A DNA stretch of 64,000 nt, taken from positions 24,033,974 through 24,097,973 of the forward strand of contig CM019721.1 in NCBI GenBank assembly GCA_009760885.1, in the 5' to 3' direction. Shown here in pieces: positions 55,313 through 64,000 of this stretch. The translations under genes and the position numbers were made by a program. The DNA comes from Achatina immaculata. Lineage: Eukaryota; Mollusca; Gastropoda; Stylommatophora; Achatinidae. How positions within the stretch are numbered: the first letter of the stretch is position 1; each line of letters opens with the position of its first letter. The notes beneath the pieces were generated by a model that saw only the letters and a program-made list of their open reading frames with translations, did no database searches and was not told the origin of the DNA.

Positions 55313-56285
55313 AGGTCGTAAACAAAAACTACATGTGACCCCATTACTACAGGGACCACTCATCGACTAGACAGCGGTTTGGGTCTCTTGTTCTGTCTTA
55401 TTCGACACTTAATCCTTAACAACAACAAAAAAAGACCCCCCCCCCAACCAAAAAAAAAAAAAATCCCATATTTTTTCTAGAGATCAATATTAACTGTTGA
55501 TCTTCAACCCCAGCCCACGAATACTGGAAATATGTAAAGCTTCTAATAAAACTGCTCACATTCTATGTGTCTAAGTATCTGTTAAACTGATGATAGTGTC
55601 AATATTTTCTTCGTGCCAAAACCCAGTCATATGTGACAAATATACTCCACCGAAGCGCGCCTGCTACCGCACACGATAAACTCTTCTCCACACACATCAA
55701 ATATTCCATCATTAAGTTCCTTACATAAAAGCCTACATGCTCCAGCCTACATGCTCCAGCCAAGTGTCAAAACTGACCTACACCACAGAGCTGTCTGTGA
55801 CCTTACCAACAATAACTGATCTTCCATTAACTAAACTCAACTCTACCACCTCCTCCTTCTCCATCGATTAAAAACACAACAAACAAACAGACAAACAACT
55901 CCTGGACAGAACAATTATTTAAGTAGGTACGCAAAGAGCCAGAGATCGTTACCAGACAGCCTCACAATGAAGACATCTCGTTATTCTACTACAAAACTAA
56001 GAAATCACAATCCATCAAATAAAACCGGGGAGAGAGAGTTTTCAAAGACTGCATTTCTTCTTCTCTGCTGCACGCTCTCTTACAATCGTATCTGTTTCTT
56101 CCATAAAAATAGATGCTTCGCCGTGGGCGACTCTGTCAGAGAGTCTTCCACGGTCAACACAGATTCCTTTACACAGCGTTTCTTTACTGGGAGAAGATCA
56201 TATATTCTTTATTAACATTCTTACACTTCGAGATAATGCGCGCTATCTAGAGTTTCTAAACGTGAGAAAACAAGAACAAGGATAT
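55201..56285. other. Non-coding with (GC)n/(GA)n microsatellite
   Basis: (CACG)n, CGCGCGCG and (GA)n run from about 55249 to 55312. A C/A homopolymer junction lies near 55434-55463. CATGCTCCAGCCTA is duplicated at 55737-55765. No exon was found. Confidence 0.5.
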
Positions 56286-56289
56286 ACGT

Positions 56290-57080
56290 GGTTCTCTGGG
56301 GTTCGTTGAGTGATTGTCGCTTGAGATGAAGCGATTGTCGTTTGAGTTGAAGTGATTGTCGTCTGAGTTGAAGTGATTGTCTTACTAAATGATGGTGACT
56401 GTCGCTTGAGAACCGGTGATTTTTGTTTGAGTTTTGGGGTGAGAGTGTGTGGTTTTTTTTTTTTTTTTTGGGGGGGGGGGGTGACTGTCGTCTGATATAA
56501 AAGTGAGAATCGTTTCAACCTGGGTGACTGTCGTTTGATATAAGGGTGATAATCGTTTCAACCTGGGTGACTGTCGTTTGATATAAGGGTGAGAATCGTT
56601 TCAACCTGGGTGACTGTCGTTTGATATAAGGGTGATAATCGTTTCAACCTGGGTGACTGTCGTTTGATATAAGGGTGATAATCGTTTCAACCTGGGTGAC
56701 TGTCGTCTGATAAAAGGGTGATAATCGTTTCAACCTGGGTGACTGTCGTCTGATATAAGGGTGAGAATAATTTCAACCGGGGTGACTGTCGTTTGATATA
56801 AGGGTGATAAACGTTTCAACCTGGGTGACTGTCGTTTGATATAAGGGTGATAATCGTTTCAACCTGGGTGACTATAAGGGTGATAATCGTTTCAACCGAG
56901 GTGACTGTCGTCTGATATAAGGGTGATAATCGTTTCAACCGAGGTGACTGTCGTCTGATATAAGGGTGATAATCGTTTCAACCGGGGTGACTGTCGTTTG
57001 ATAATCGTTTCAACCTGGGTGACTGTCGTCCGATATAAGGGTGATAATCGTTTCAACCTGGGTGACTGTCGTTTGAACTG
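56290..57080. repeat. Minisatellite, 43-bp unit, ~14 copies plus 21-bp left edge
   Basis: From 56475 the unit core is GGGTGACTGTCGTTTGATAT with AAGGGTGATAATCGTTTCAA. The left edge (56300-56400) has shorter GATTGTCGTTTGAGTTGAAG units of about 21 bp, plus a T/G homopolymer junction at 56453-56480. Several units are shortened (56868-56885, 57000-57010), showing deletions within units. Confidence 0.92.
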
Positions 57081-58380
57081 TGAGTGAATGTTGGAGCTGA
57101 GGCGACTGTTGCTTATCCTGCGGTGGCTGACGTCTGATCTGAAGTAACTGTCATTGGATCTGGGGTGTCTACTTCCTGAATCAATCTCTTCCATAAATTG
57201 GGGTTGGGGGGGGGTGTTCTTATGTCCCTCCCCCAAAAATCCACCCTAAGAAAATGGAGTGGACTCCACAAAAAGTGTATTTCCCAGTAGACACCTGAGA
57301 TTTCTCCGGAACCGACCAGACTGTCTCTTAAAACTAGAAAGTATATCTGGAAGCGTTCTTTTCCACAGCAAGGAATGTTCATACATCTTGAACTACGTAC
57401 GCTGTTCTAAAAAACAAAAACAAAAAAAAAACCCCGGAGACCTGTCGTGAGAATCAGGATCATTTCAAGCCACGCGTATTCAAAACATCACCGCAGCCCG
57501 TACACGGCTCCTGGACTTGGCGAAATCGGTGCGCAAAATTCACTCCGTATTCGATCCGCCCGCCAAGGAATGATTTGTCACAGCGCACCGTTCAGCTGGT
57601 CCCGATTACCCAGCTCGTATTTAAAATCGTCCCGGCGATTGACAGTGACACCGAAAGCGCGACCATCTTGTCAAAGGAACCTTTCCTTCGCCGTCTGAAG
57701 CCTGTAAAGATGTTCAGGGAAAACTCCTCAAACAGCAGCCAGACAAAGTGTTCGTGGCGGGAACTAGAAACTTCTACCAGCAAGGACAAGCTAAACAGAT
57801 AATGGTCCAGTCAGACGGTGACGGAAAAATGAGGCTGCAAAACAGAATTGACCAACAGTTCGTCACTTGGACATGGGAGAAACAACCTACATTTCTGTGA
57901 CAAGTCGCAGAGAGACGGGCTGGGGGAAATCGATGGTTCTCACGTTCTGGGCCACGGTGCCTGGAGAAATAAGGGGGTTAACAGTTCTGATACATGGAAC
58001 CTGGAAAGATAAGTGGTTTAAGAGTTCTGATACATGGAACCTGGAAAGATCAGTGGTTTAAAAGTTCTGATACACGGAGCCTGGTAAGATTACTGGTGGC
58101 CCACTGACCTCTCAGTGACAGACTGATGGACTAAGCATCTCCTAGTTTAAAACGACACCAATCCCGAGTTAGGAAGCCGATGTATTAACGTCTTCATACT
58201 GCTCAGGTTACCAAGGAAACAGTTCTTCCTGGTCTGTTCTCGGTCTTAATGAGTGCACCAGAAGCAAAAAGGAGAATACAAAGGCGATAATACCAGATAA
58301 TACCAGATAATACCAGTGAATACCAGTACAATAAGACATTGTAAACTTTGTGTGTGTGCGTGTGTGCGATTCTACACTAG
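57081..58380. other. Unique-looking block with CpG-rich core
   Basis: From 57440 to 57720 the sequence is CpG-rich and complex (CATCACCGCAGCCCG, CGGCGATTGACAGTGACACC). A plus frame gives SQRTVQLVPITQLVFKIV, then AIDSDTESATILSKEP and FLRRLKP with a donor-like GTAAAG at about 57706, but no acceptor or family is clear. A short 2-3 unit repeat (GTTCTGATACATGGAACCTG) lies at about 57985-58080. ATACCAGATA is triplicated near 58290. Confidence 0.35.
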
Positions 58381-58383
58381 CAC

Positions 58384-59720
58384 AGATACGTGGCCAGCTA
58401 CCCTAAACTAGCACTGGAGCGTGAACAACTACCCTAAACTAGCACTGGAGCGTGAACAACTACCCTAAACTAGCACTGGAGCGTGAACAGCTACCCTAAA
58501 CTAGCACTGGAGCGTGAACAGCTACCCTAAACTAGCACTGGAGCGTGAACAGCTACCCTAAACTAGCACTGGAGCGTGAACAGCTACCCTAAACTAGCAC
58601 TGGAGCGTGAACAGCTACCCTAAACTAGCACTGGAGCGTGAACAGCGACCTCAAAATAGTACTGGTACGTGGCCAGCTACCCTAAACTAGCACTGGAGCG
58701 TGAACAACTACCCTAAACTAGCACTGGAGCGTGAACAGCTACCCTAAACTAGCACTGGAGCGTGAACAGCGACCTCAAAATAGTACTGGTACGTGGCCAA
58801 CGATCCTAAACTAGCACTGGAGCGTGAACAGCTACCTAAACTAGCACTGGAGCGTGAACAGCTACCCTAAACTAGCACTGGAGCGTGAACAGCTACCCTA
58901 AACTAGCACTGGAGCGTGAACAGCTACCCTAAACTAGCACTGGAGCGTGAACAGCGACCTCAAAATAGCACAGATACGTGGCCAGCTACCCTAAACTAGC
59001 ACTGGAGCGTGAACAACTACCCTAAACTAGCACTGGAGCGTGAACAACTACCCTAAACTAGCACTGGAGCGTGAACAGCTACCCTAAACTAGCACTGGAG
59101 CGTGAACAGCTACCCTAAACTAGCACTGGAGCGTGAACAGCTACCCTAAACTAGCACTGGAGCGTGAACAGCTACCCTAAACTAGCACTGGAGCGTGAAC
59201 AGCTACCCTAAACTAGCACTGGAGCGTGAACAGCGACCTCAAAATAGTACTGGTACGTGGCCAGCTACCCTAAACTAGCACTGGAGCGTGAACAACTACC
59301 CTAAACTAGCACTGGAGCGTGAACAGCTACCCTAAACTAGCACTGGAGCGTGAACAGCGACCTCAAAATAGTACTGGTACGTGGCCAACGATCCTAAACT
59401 AGCACTGGAGCGTGAACAGCTACCTAAACTAGCACTGGAGCGTGAACAGCGACCTCAAAATAGTACTGGTACGTGGCCAGCTACCCTAAACTAGCACTGG
59501 AGCGTGAACAGCGACCTCAAAATAGTACTGGTACGTGGCCAACGATCCTAAACTAGCACTGGAGCGTGAACAGCTATCCTAAACTAGCACTGGAGCGTGA
59601 ACAGCTACCCTAAACTAGCACTGGAGCGCGAACAGCTATCCTAAACTAGCACTTGTACGTGGCCAGCTACCCTGAACTAGTACTAGCACGTGATCTGCGA
59701 CCCTAACCCAGCGGTGGTAC
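58384..59720. repeat. Minisatellite, 31-bp unit with 588-bp higher-order repeat
   Basis: The unit core is AGCTACCCTAAACTAGCACT with GGAGCGTGAAC. Marker variants (CACAGATACGTGGCC at 58381 and 58969; the shortened GCTACCTAAAC at 58831 and 59419) recur exactly 588 bp apart, which equals 19 units less one base. The array is thus an amplified block, followed by a partial third segment. An AGCGACCTCAAAATAGTACT variant marks sub-blocks. Confidence 0.95.
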
Positions 59721-59805
59721 GTGACCTGTGCGACCTGTTCACAAGATAAAAATACTTAAACTGAACAAAGATAATCTTTAATATTCTTTCCTCACTTTAC
59801 TTTAG
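59721..59805. other. Intron-like 3' end before candidate exon
   Basis: AT-rich sequence ending in TTCCTCACTTTACTTTAG, a good plus-strand acceptor with a pyrimidine tract. Confidence 0.45.
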
Positions 59806-59904
59806 ACCTTCCGCGGCCCTAATTATGATCGCTACCTGAGCCAGGGAACCACCGCACTAAAGAAAACCAACAAGAAAGGATACGCCGATCAGAACGGCTG
59901 TTAA
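59806..59904 (+). CDS. Candidate terminal exon, plus strand
   Basis: Following the acceptor TTTACTTTAG, a 32-codon frame runs to a TAA: TFRGPNYDRYLSQGTTALKK, then TNKKGYADQNGC. The exon starts at the first base of a codon (phase 0) for this frame. Composition is normal for protein, unlike the repeats on either side, and the frame begins exactly at the splice site. I do not recognise the protein. A phase-0 donor lies at 46850 on the same strand. No close polyadenylation signal was seen. Confidence 0.35.
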   Translation, partial: TFRGPNYDRYLSQGTTALKKTNKKGYADQNGC

Positions 59905-60744
59905 TGAACTGAATTCAAGAAGCAATGAAATTCTTACATCAAAACTAGCTATCGTTTAGATCAACAACCGATATCTTATAACTCTTTTTTTCCCCCCTCT
60001 TGTTTTTTTTTTCTTCCTCTATTTATTACCAAGATAAAAGAAAAACGATACGTCTGAAGAACTGAAAGCCGAGGAGCGAAAGATTGTGAGGTCTTCAAAC
60101 GGCGCTCAGAAACTCCAAACTCGTTCCCGAGTTCGGCCTTCTTGTGTATCGATCTCCGTTGGCTGACAGGTTTCTCAGCGTCTCTCTATACTCGCCCGCT
60201 TGGACCGGAATTATTTCCCAGATAATTCTTACGGCAATCAACGAGCTCTCAGCGCCGGGTTAGAGGTTTTATAACGGTAAACCTTCTCAAATAGCAGTTT
60301 CCACCATTTCTAGTTGGCAAGAATTTGGTGATATCTCTACGGGCGGGACTGCTTTTGTCGGTGGCGATGCTTTCCAATGGCTGCTGGTCATACAAGCTGT
60401 AGGATGAGATTGTGTGACAGTACGAAAGCGAGACTGTGTCACACAATGATTGAACCAATGCTCCTTAGTGACACCTGATGATTGTGACACGAGACTGTGA
60501 TATAAAATATTTGATATTTATCAAATGCAGATTGTGACACAGAGCGAGGCTATATTACACACCGATTTTATCAAACGAGATTGTGTCTTGCAATCACTGC
60601 AGACAGTCAGATATGTCAAAGATTGACCATGTCAGAGCGAAGCTGATAGGGAATGATTGCGCCATTGCCAGATTGTCTTATAGAGTGGTCATCGAGTTCT
60701 TGTGAGTGACTGCACCATGGTGAGTCTTGTCTAAGGGTGGTAGT
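59905..60744. other. Non-coding, partly complex
   Basis: T-rich run at about 59985-60015. The segment 60040-60260 is complex and mid-GC (GAGGAGCGAAAGATTGTGAG, CTCGTTCCCGAGTTCGGC) and could be regulatory. From 60400 to 60640 GATTGTGTCACA-like words recur loosely. No exon was found. Confidence 0.4.
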
Positions 60745-61205
60745 ACTCGTGTGAGTAAACGCCATGTGTCACGCGTAGACTACCCACAATGTGAGTAGAC
60801 ACAATGTATCACGCGTAGACTACACCACAATGTGAGTAGAAACAATGTATCACGCGTAGACTACACCACAATGTGAGTAGAAACAATGTATCACGCGTAG
60901 ACTACACCACAACGTGAGCAGAAACAATGTGTCACGCGTAGACTACACCACATTGTAAGCAGAAACAATGTATCACGCGTAGACTACACCACATTGTGAG
61001 CAGAAATAATGTACCACGCGTAGACTACACCACATTGTGAGTAGAATCAATGTATCACGCGTAGACCATACCACACTGGGAGTTGAAACAATGTAACACG
61101 CGTAGACCATATCACACTGGTAGTTGAAACAATGTACCACGGACAATCAAAGAATGAGCAGAAATATAGCACCACGCGTACACTACACCACTGTGTGAAC
61201 AGAAA
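60745..61205. repeat. Minisatellite, 41-bp unit, ~11 copies
   Basis: The unit core is CACGCGTAGACTACACCACA with ATGTGAGTAGAAACAATGTA. Each unit contains an MluI-like ACGCGT palindrome. Starts at 60813 and 60854 give the 41-bp period. The right end is diverged. Confidence 0.92.
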
Positions 61206-61500
61206 AGATGTACTACAGTACTCATTAAGAACCCGACAAGCACGGTTCACTGAACGGTCATCTGGGTGAGACATCCACACCCAAACTGGGCTACGAGAAA
61301 ATCACATTTCCAACCCTTCACACCGACTGAGGCTTGCTCCATCGCATGAGGCGGAGTGCTAATCAACGGTTTCAGCCTCAAAGCGACTGCTGAAACAGTG
61401 TCAGACGGGAGAAGAGAAAGAAGTGATGAGTATCACGTTGGTGATGAAAATCCATGTGATAACTGGGAGATGATATAATTATGTTCATATAGTTATCTTC
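61206..61500. other. Non-coding
   Basis: No feature was recognised apart from unique-looking sequence. Confidence 0.5.
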
Positions 61501-61800
61501 CATATACGGAAGATAAGAGAAAACTGACTTTATTCAGAAGTTAAAATACACTTGTTTCTTCTTTTTTTTTTAAATTAAAAAAATGGCTTACTATATTCGG
61601 AAGATAAGAAAAACTGACTATCTTGAAAATAAAAAAACTACTTTCTATGTTCCGAACATAAGAAACAAAAAGAATTTTTTTTTATACTCTGAAGATAAGA
61701 AAACTTACTTCCTATATTCGGATGATAAGAATATAAAAAAAAACAAGTATTTTAATCAGAAAATAAAAAGTGCTGAGTTTTAGCGGAACATAAAAAAAAA
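61501..61800. repeat. Degenerate AT-rich tandem repeat
   Basis: About seven irregular units share ATATTCGGAAGATAAGAAAA with ACTGACTT or ACTACTTTCTA. Poly-A and poly-T runs are common. The 66-codon plus frame here is an artefact. Confidence 0.7.
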
Positions 61801-61814
61801 AAAATGAACAGCTT

Positions 61815-63490
61815 TATTTGGGTGAGAGCGTACTTAAGTCAGACAGTACTACTTTGTCTTAACTTGGGTGAGAGCGTACTTAAGTCAGATAGTACTACTT
61901 TGTCTTAACTTGGGTGAGAGCGTACTTAAGTCAGACAGTACTACTTTGTCTTAACTTGGGTGAGAGTGTACTTAAGTCAGACAGTACTACTTTGTCTTAA
62001 CTTGGGTGAGAGCGTACTTAAGTCAGACAGTACTACTTTGTCTTAACTTAGGTGAAAGCGTGCTTAAGTCAGACAGTACTACTTTGTCTTAACTTGGGTG
62101 AGAGCGTGCTTAAGTCAGACAGTACTACTTTGTCTTAACTTGGGTGAGAGCGTACTTACGTCAGACAGTAATACTTTGTCTTAACTTGGGTGAGAGCGTA
62201 CTTAAGTCAGACAGTACTACTTTGTCTTAACTTGGGTGAGAGCGTACTTAAGTCACACAGTACTACTTTGTCTTAACTTGGGTGAGAGCGTGCTTAAGTC
62301 AGACAGTACTACTTTGTCTTAACTTGGGTAAGAGCGTGCTTAAGTCAGACAGTACTACTTTGTCTTAACTTGGGTGAGAGCGTACTTAAGTCACACAGTA
62401 CTACTTTGTCTTAACTTGGGTGAGAGCGTGCTTAAGTCAGATTACTACTTTGTCTTAACTTGTGTGAGAGCGTGCTTAAGTCAGACAGTACTACTTTGTC
62501 TTAATTTGTGTGAGAGCGTACTTAAGTCAGACAGTACTACTTTGTCTTAACTTGGGTGAGAGCGTACTTAAGTCAGACAGTACTACTTTGTCTTAACTTG
62601 GGTTAGAGCTTACTTAAGTCAGACAGTACTACTTTGTCTTAACTTGGGTGAGAGCGTGCTTAAGTCAGACAGTACTACTTTGTCTTAACTTGGGTGAGAG
62701 CGTGCTTAAGTCAGACAGTACTACTTTGTCTTAACTTGGGTTAGAGCGTACTTAAGTCAGACAGTACTACTTTGTCTTAACTTGGGTGAGAGCGTACTTA
62801 AGTCAGACAGTACTACTTTGTCTTAACTTGGGTGAGAGCGTGCTTAAGTCAGACAGTACTACTTTGTCTTAACTTGGGTGAGAGCGTACTTAAGTCAGAC
62901 AGTACTACTTTGTCTTAACTTGGGTGAGAGCGTGCTTAAGTCAGACAGTACTACTTTGTCTTAACTTGGGTGAGAGCGTACTTAAGTCAGACAGTACTAC
63001 TTTGTCTTAACTTGGGTGAGAGCGTGCTTAAGTCAGACAGTACTACTTTGTCTTAACTTGGGTGAGAGCGTGCTTAAGTCAGACAGAACCTTAGCCTTAA
63101 CTTGGGTGAGAGCGTGCTTAAGTCAGATAGTACTACTTCGTCTTAACTTGTGTGAGAACGTGCTAAAGACAGACAGTACCTTAGTCTTAACATGGGTGAT
63201 AACGTGCTTAAGACAGACAGTATCTTTGTCTTAACTTGGGTGAGAGCGTGCTAAGTCAGATAGTACTACTTTGTCTTAATTTGGGTGATAGCGTGCTTAC
63301 ATCAGACAATACTTTAGTCTTAACTTGGGTGAGAGTGTGCTTAAGTCAGACAGTACCTTAGTCTTAACTTGTGTGAGAGTGTGCTTACTCCAGACAGTAC
63401 CTTAGTCTTAACTTTGGCGAGAGCGTGCTTACTCCAGACAGAACCTTAGTCTTAACTTGGGTGAGAGCGTGCTTACCCCAGACAGTACCT
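61815..63490. repeat. Minisatellite, 46-bp unit, ~36 copies
   Basis: The unit core is GGGTGAGAGCGTACTTAAGT with CAGACAGTACTACTTTGTCTT. Unit starts at 61821 and 61867 give the period. Left and centre copies are almost identical apart from GTACTT/GTGCTT. From about 63080 the units diverge (GTACCTTAGTC). It ends about 60 bp from the exon at 63553. Confidence 0.95.
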
Positions 63491-63552
63491 TAGGCGCAGC
63501 AGGTTTCATTTTAGGCACAACTGCCACAGAAAGGAACAGCTCTGATCACTAC

Positions 63553-63679
63553 CTGGACGGCCAGCCTGTCCCATCACAACGACCTGGTTCTGACCACACT
63601 GTCTATAAAACATACACGGGGTCTTGAACACTTCATATTTAGCAAAACTTCTGATGATCTGAGGTTTCACGCATGTCAT
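63553..63679 (-). CDS. Candidate internal exon of an unidentified gene
   Basis: On the minus strand an acceptor TTGTTATCTGTAG leads into the only open frame: MTCVKPQIIRSFAKYEVFKT, then PCMFYRQCGQNQVVVMGQ and AGRP, with a donor GTAGTG. It ends with one base of a codon, which pairs with the two-base overhang of the exon at 54512. Three Cys in 42 residues and the KTPC...C spacing suggest an extracellular domain. An EMI-like domain crossed my mind but I cannot support it. The other two frames have stops. A 46-bp array lies close beyond the donor. Confidence 0.4.
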
Positions 63680-64000
63680 CTACAGATAACAAACGGGAGT
63701 ACATCACTTATAAAATACGAGAGTCTGTGTACAACTCCGGGATATTCCAGCTAACATTCGGTCCACAGGAAAGACCTGTCATTTGAATACAGTGCCCCCT
63801 GTTTCCAGGAGAAACGACACAATTGGGACTCTTTAACTTTCTGGCCTCATCAAAGCTAATGAGAGAACCGCGGCGAATGAATACGACCAAGAGTTGGGTC
63901 CTGAAGTGAGGGGAATTCGTCAATTATTTGGGGGAAAATATTCCCGAAAGGTCACAGATTTCACCACAATGGGACCTTGATGACTGGCCGTAATGATTGC
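63680..64000. other. Unique-looking non-coding end of window
   Basis: A 71-codon minus frame (63708-63923) shows no recognised family and no clear splice sites. No repeat is evident. Confidence 0.45.

Noticed and set aside
63553..63679. Naming this exon as an EMI domain
   Set aside because: The KTPC...C spacing only loosely recalls EMI domains; the full cysteine pattern is not visible in 42 residues.

Overview
This is animal nuclear DNA, most likely from a lophotrochozoan and plausibly a gastropod mollusc. That placement is an inference. It rests on the mix of LINE remnants, tRNA-derived SINE heads, abundant CT/GA and (TA)n microsatellites and very many minisatellites. Nothing looks bacterial: there are no operons and no rRNA, and coding sequence comes as short exons with GT-AG borders. 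Almost all long open reading frames here are artefacts of tandem repeats or belong to retrotransposons.

The clearest host gene lies on the minus strand at the left. Three exons (14239-14375, 11660-11772, 7260-7397) join in consistent phase. They encode the FHA domain and the start of the following coiled coil of a kinesin-3 motor of the KIF13/Khc-73 type. The motor domain should lie upstream (higher coordinates) and the tail downstream (below position 1). I found neither in the window, so about 50 kb to the right of 14375 reads as intron or intergenic DNA.

Weaker exon-like pieces lie on the right. Two minus-strand exons with matching phase (63553-63679 and 54367-54512) may be the 3' end of an unidentified gene. 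On the plus strand there is a possible signal-peptide first exon (46794-46850) and a possible terminal exon (59806-59904).

The rest is repeats. Over 30 minisatellite arrays with units of 15 to 72 bp fill roughly 20 kb, about a third of the window. They include a 2.4 kb array of alternating 27/33-bp units, a 1.35 kb 36-bp array open in frames of both strands, a 31-bp array with a 588-bp higher-order period, and a 1.7 kb 46-bp array. Several arrays press directly against exons. The KIF13 exon at 7260-7397 sits between two arrays whose units carry splice-site-like motifs on the sense strand. A 764-bp unit bounded by (TA)n is duplicated in tandem at 31.0-32.6 kb.

Non-LTR retrotransposons of at least seven families are present. 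One RTE-like family has six copies (9.7, 21.7, 27.0, 28.6, 41.9 and 51.7 kb). Three copies have target-site duplications readable in the sequence, and the 27.0 kb copy keeps a 503-codon open reverse-transcriptase frame. A CR1/L2-like family has copies at 16.8, 21.5 and 23.6 kb, and an endonuclease fragment at 1.0 kb may belong to it. SINE heads with pol III A and B boxes occur at 3.6, 19.4, 25.7, 30.7 and 37.3 kb.
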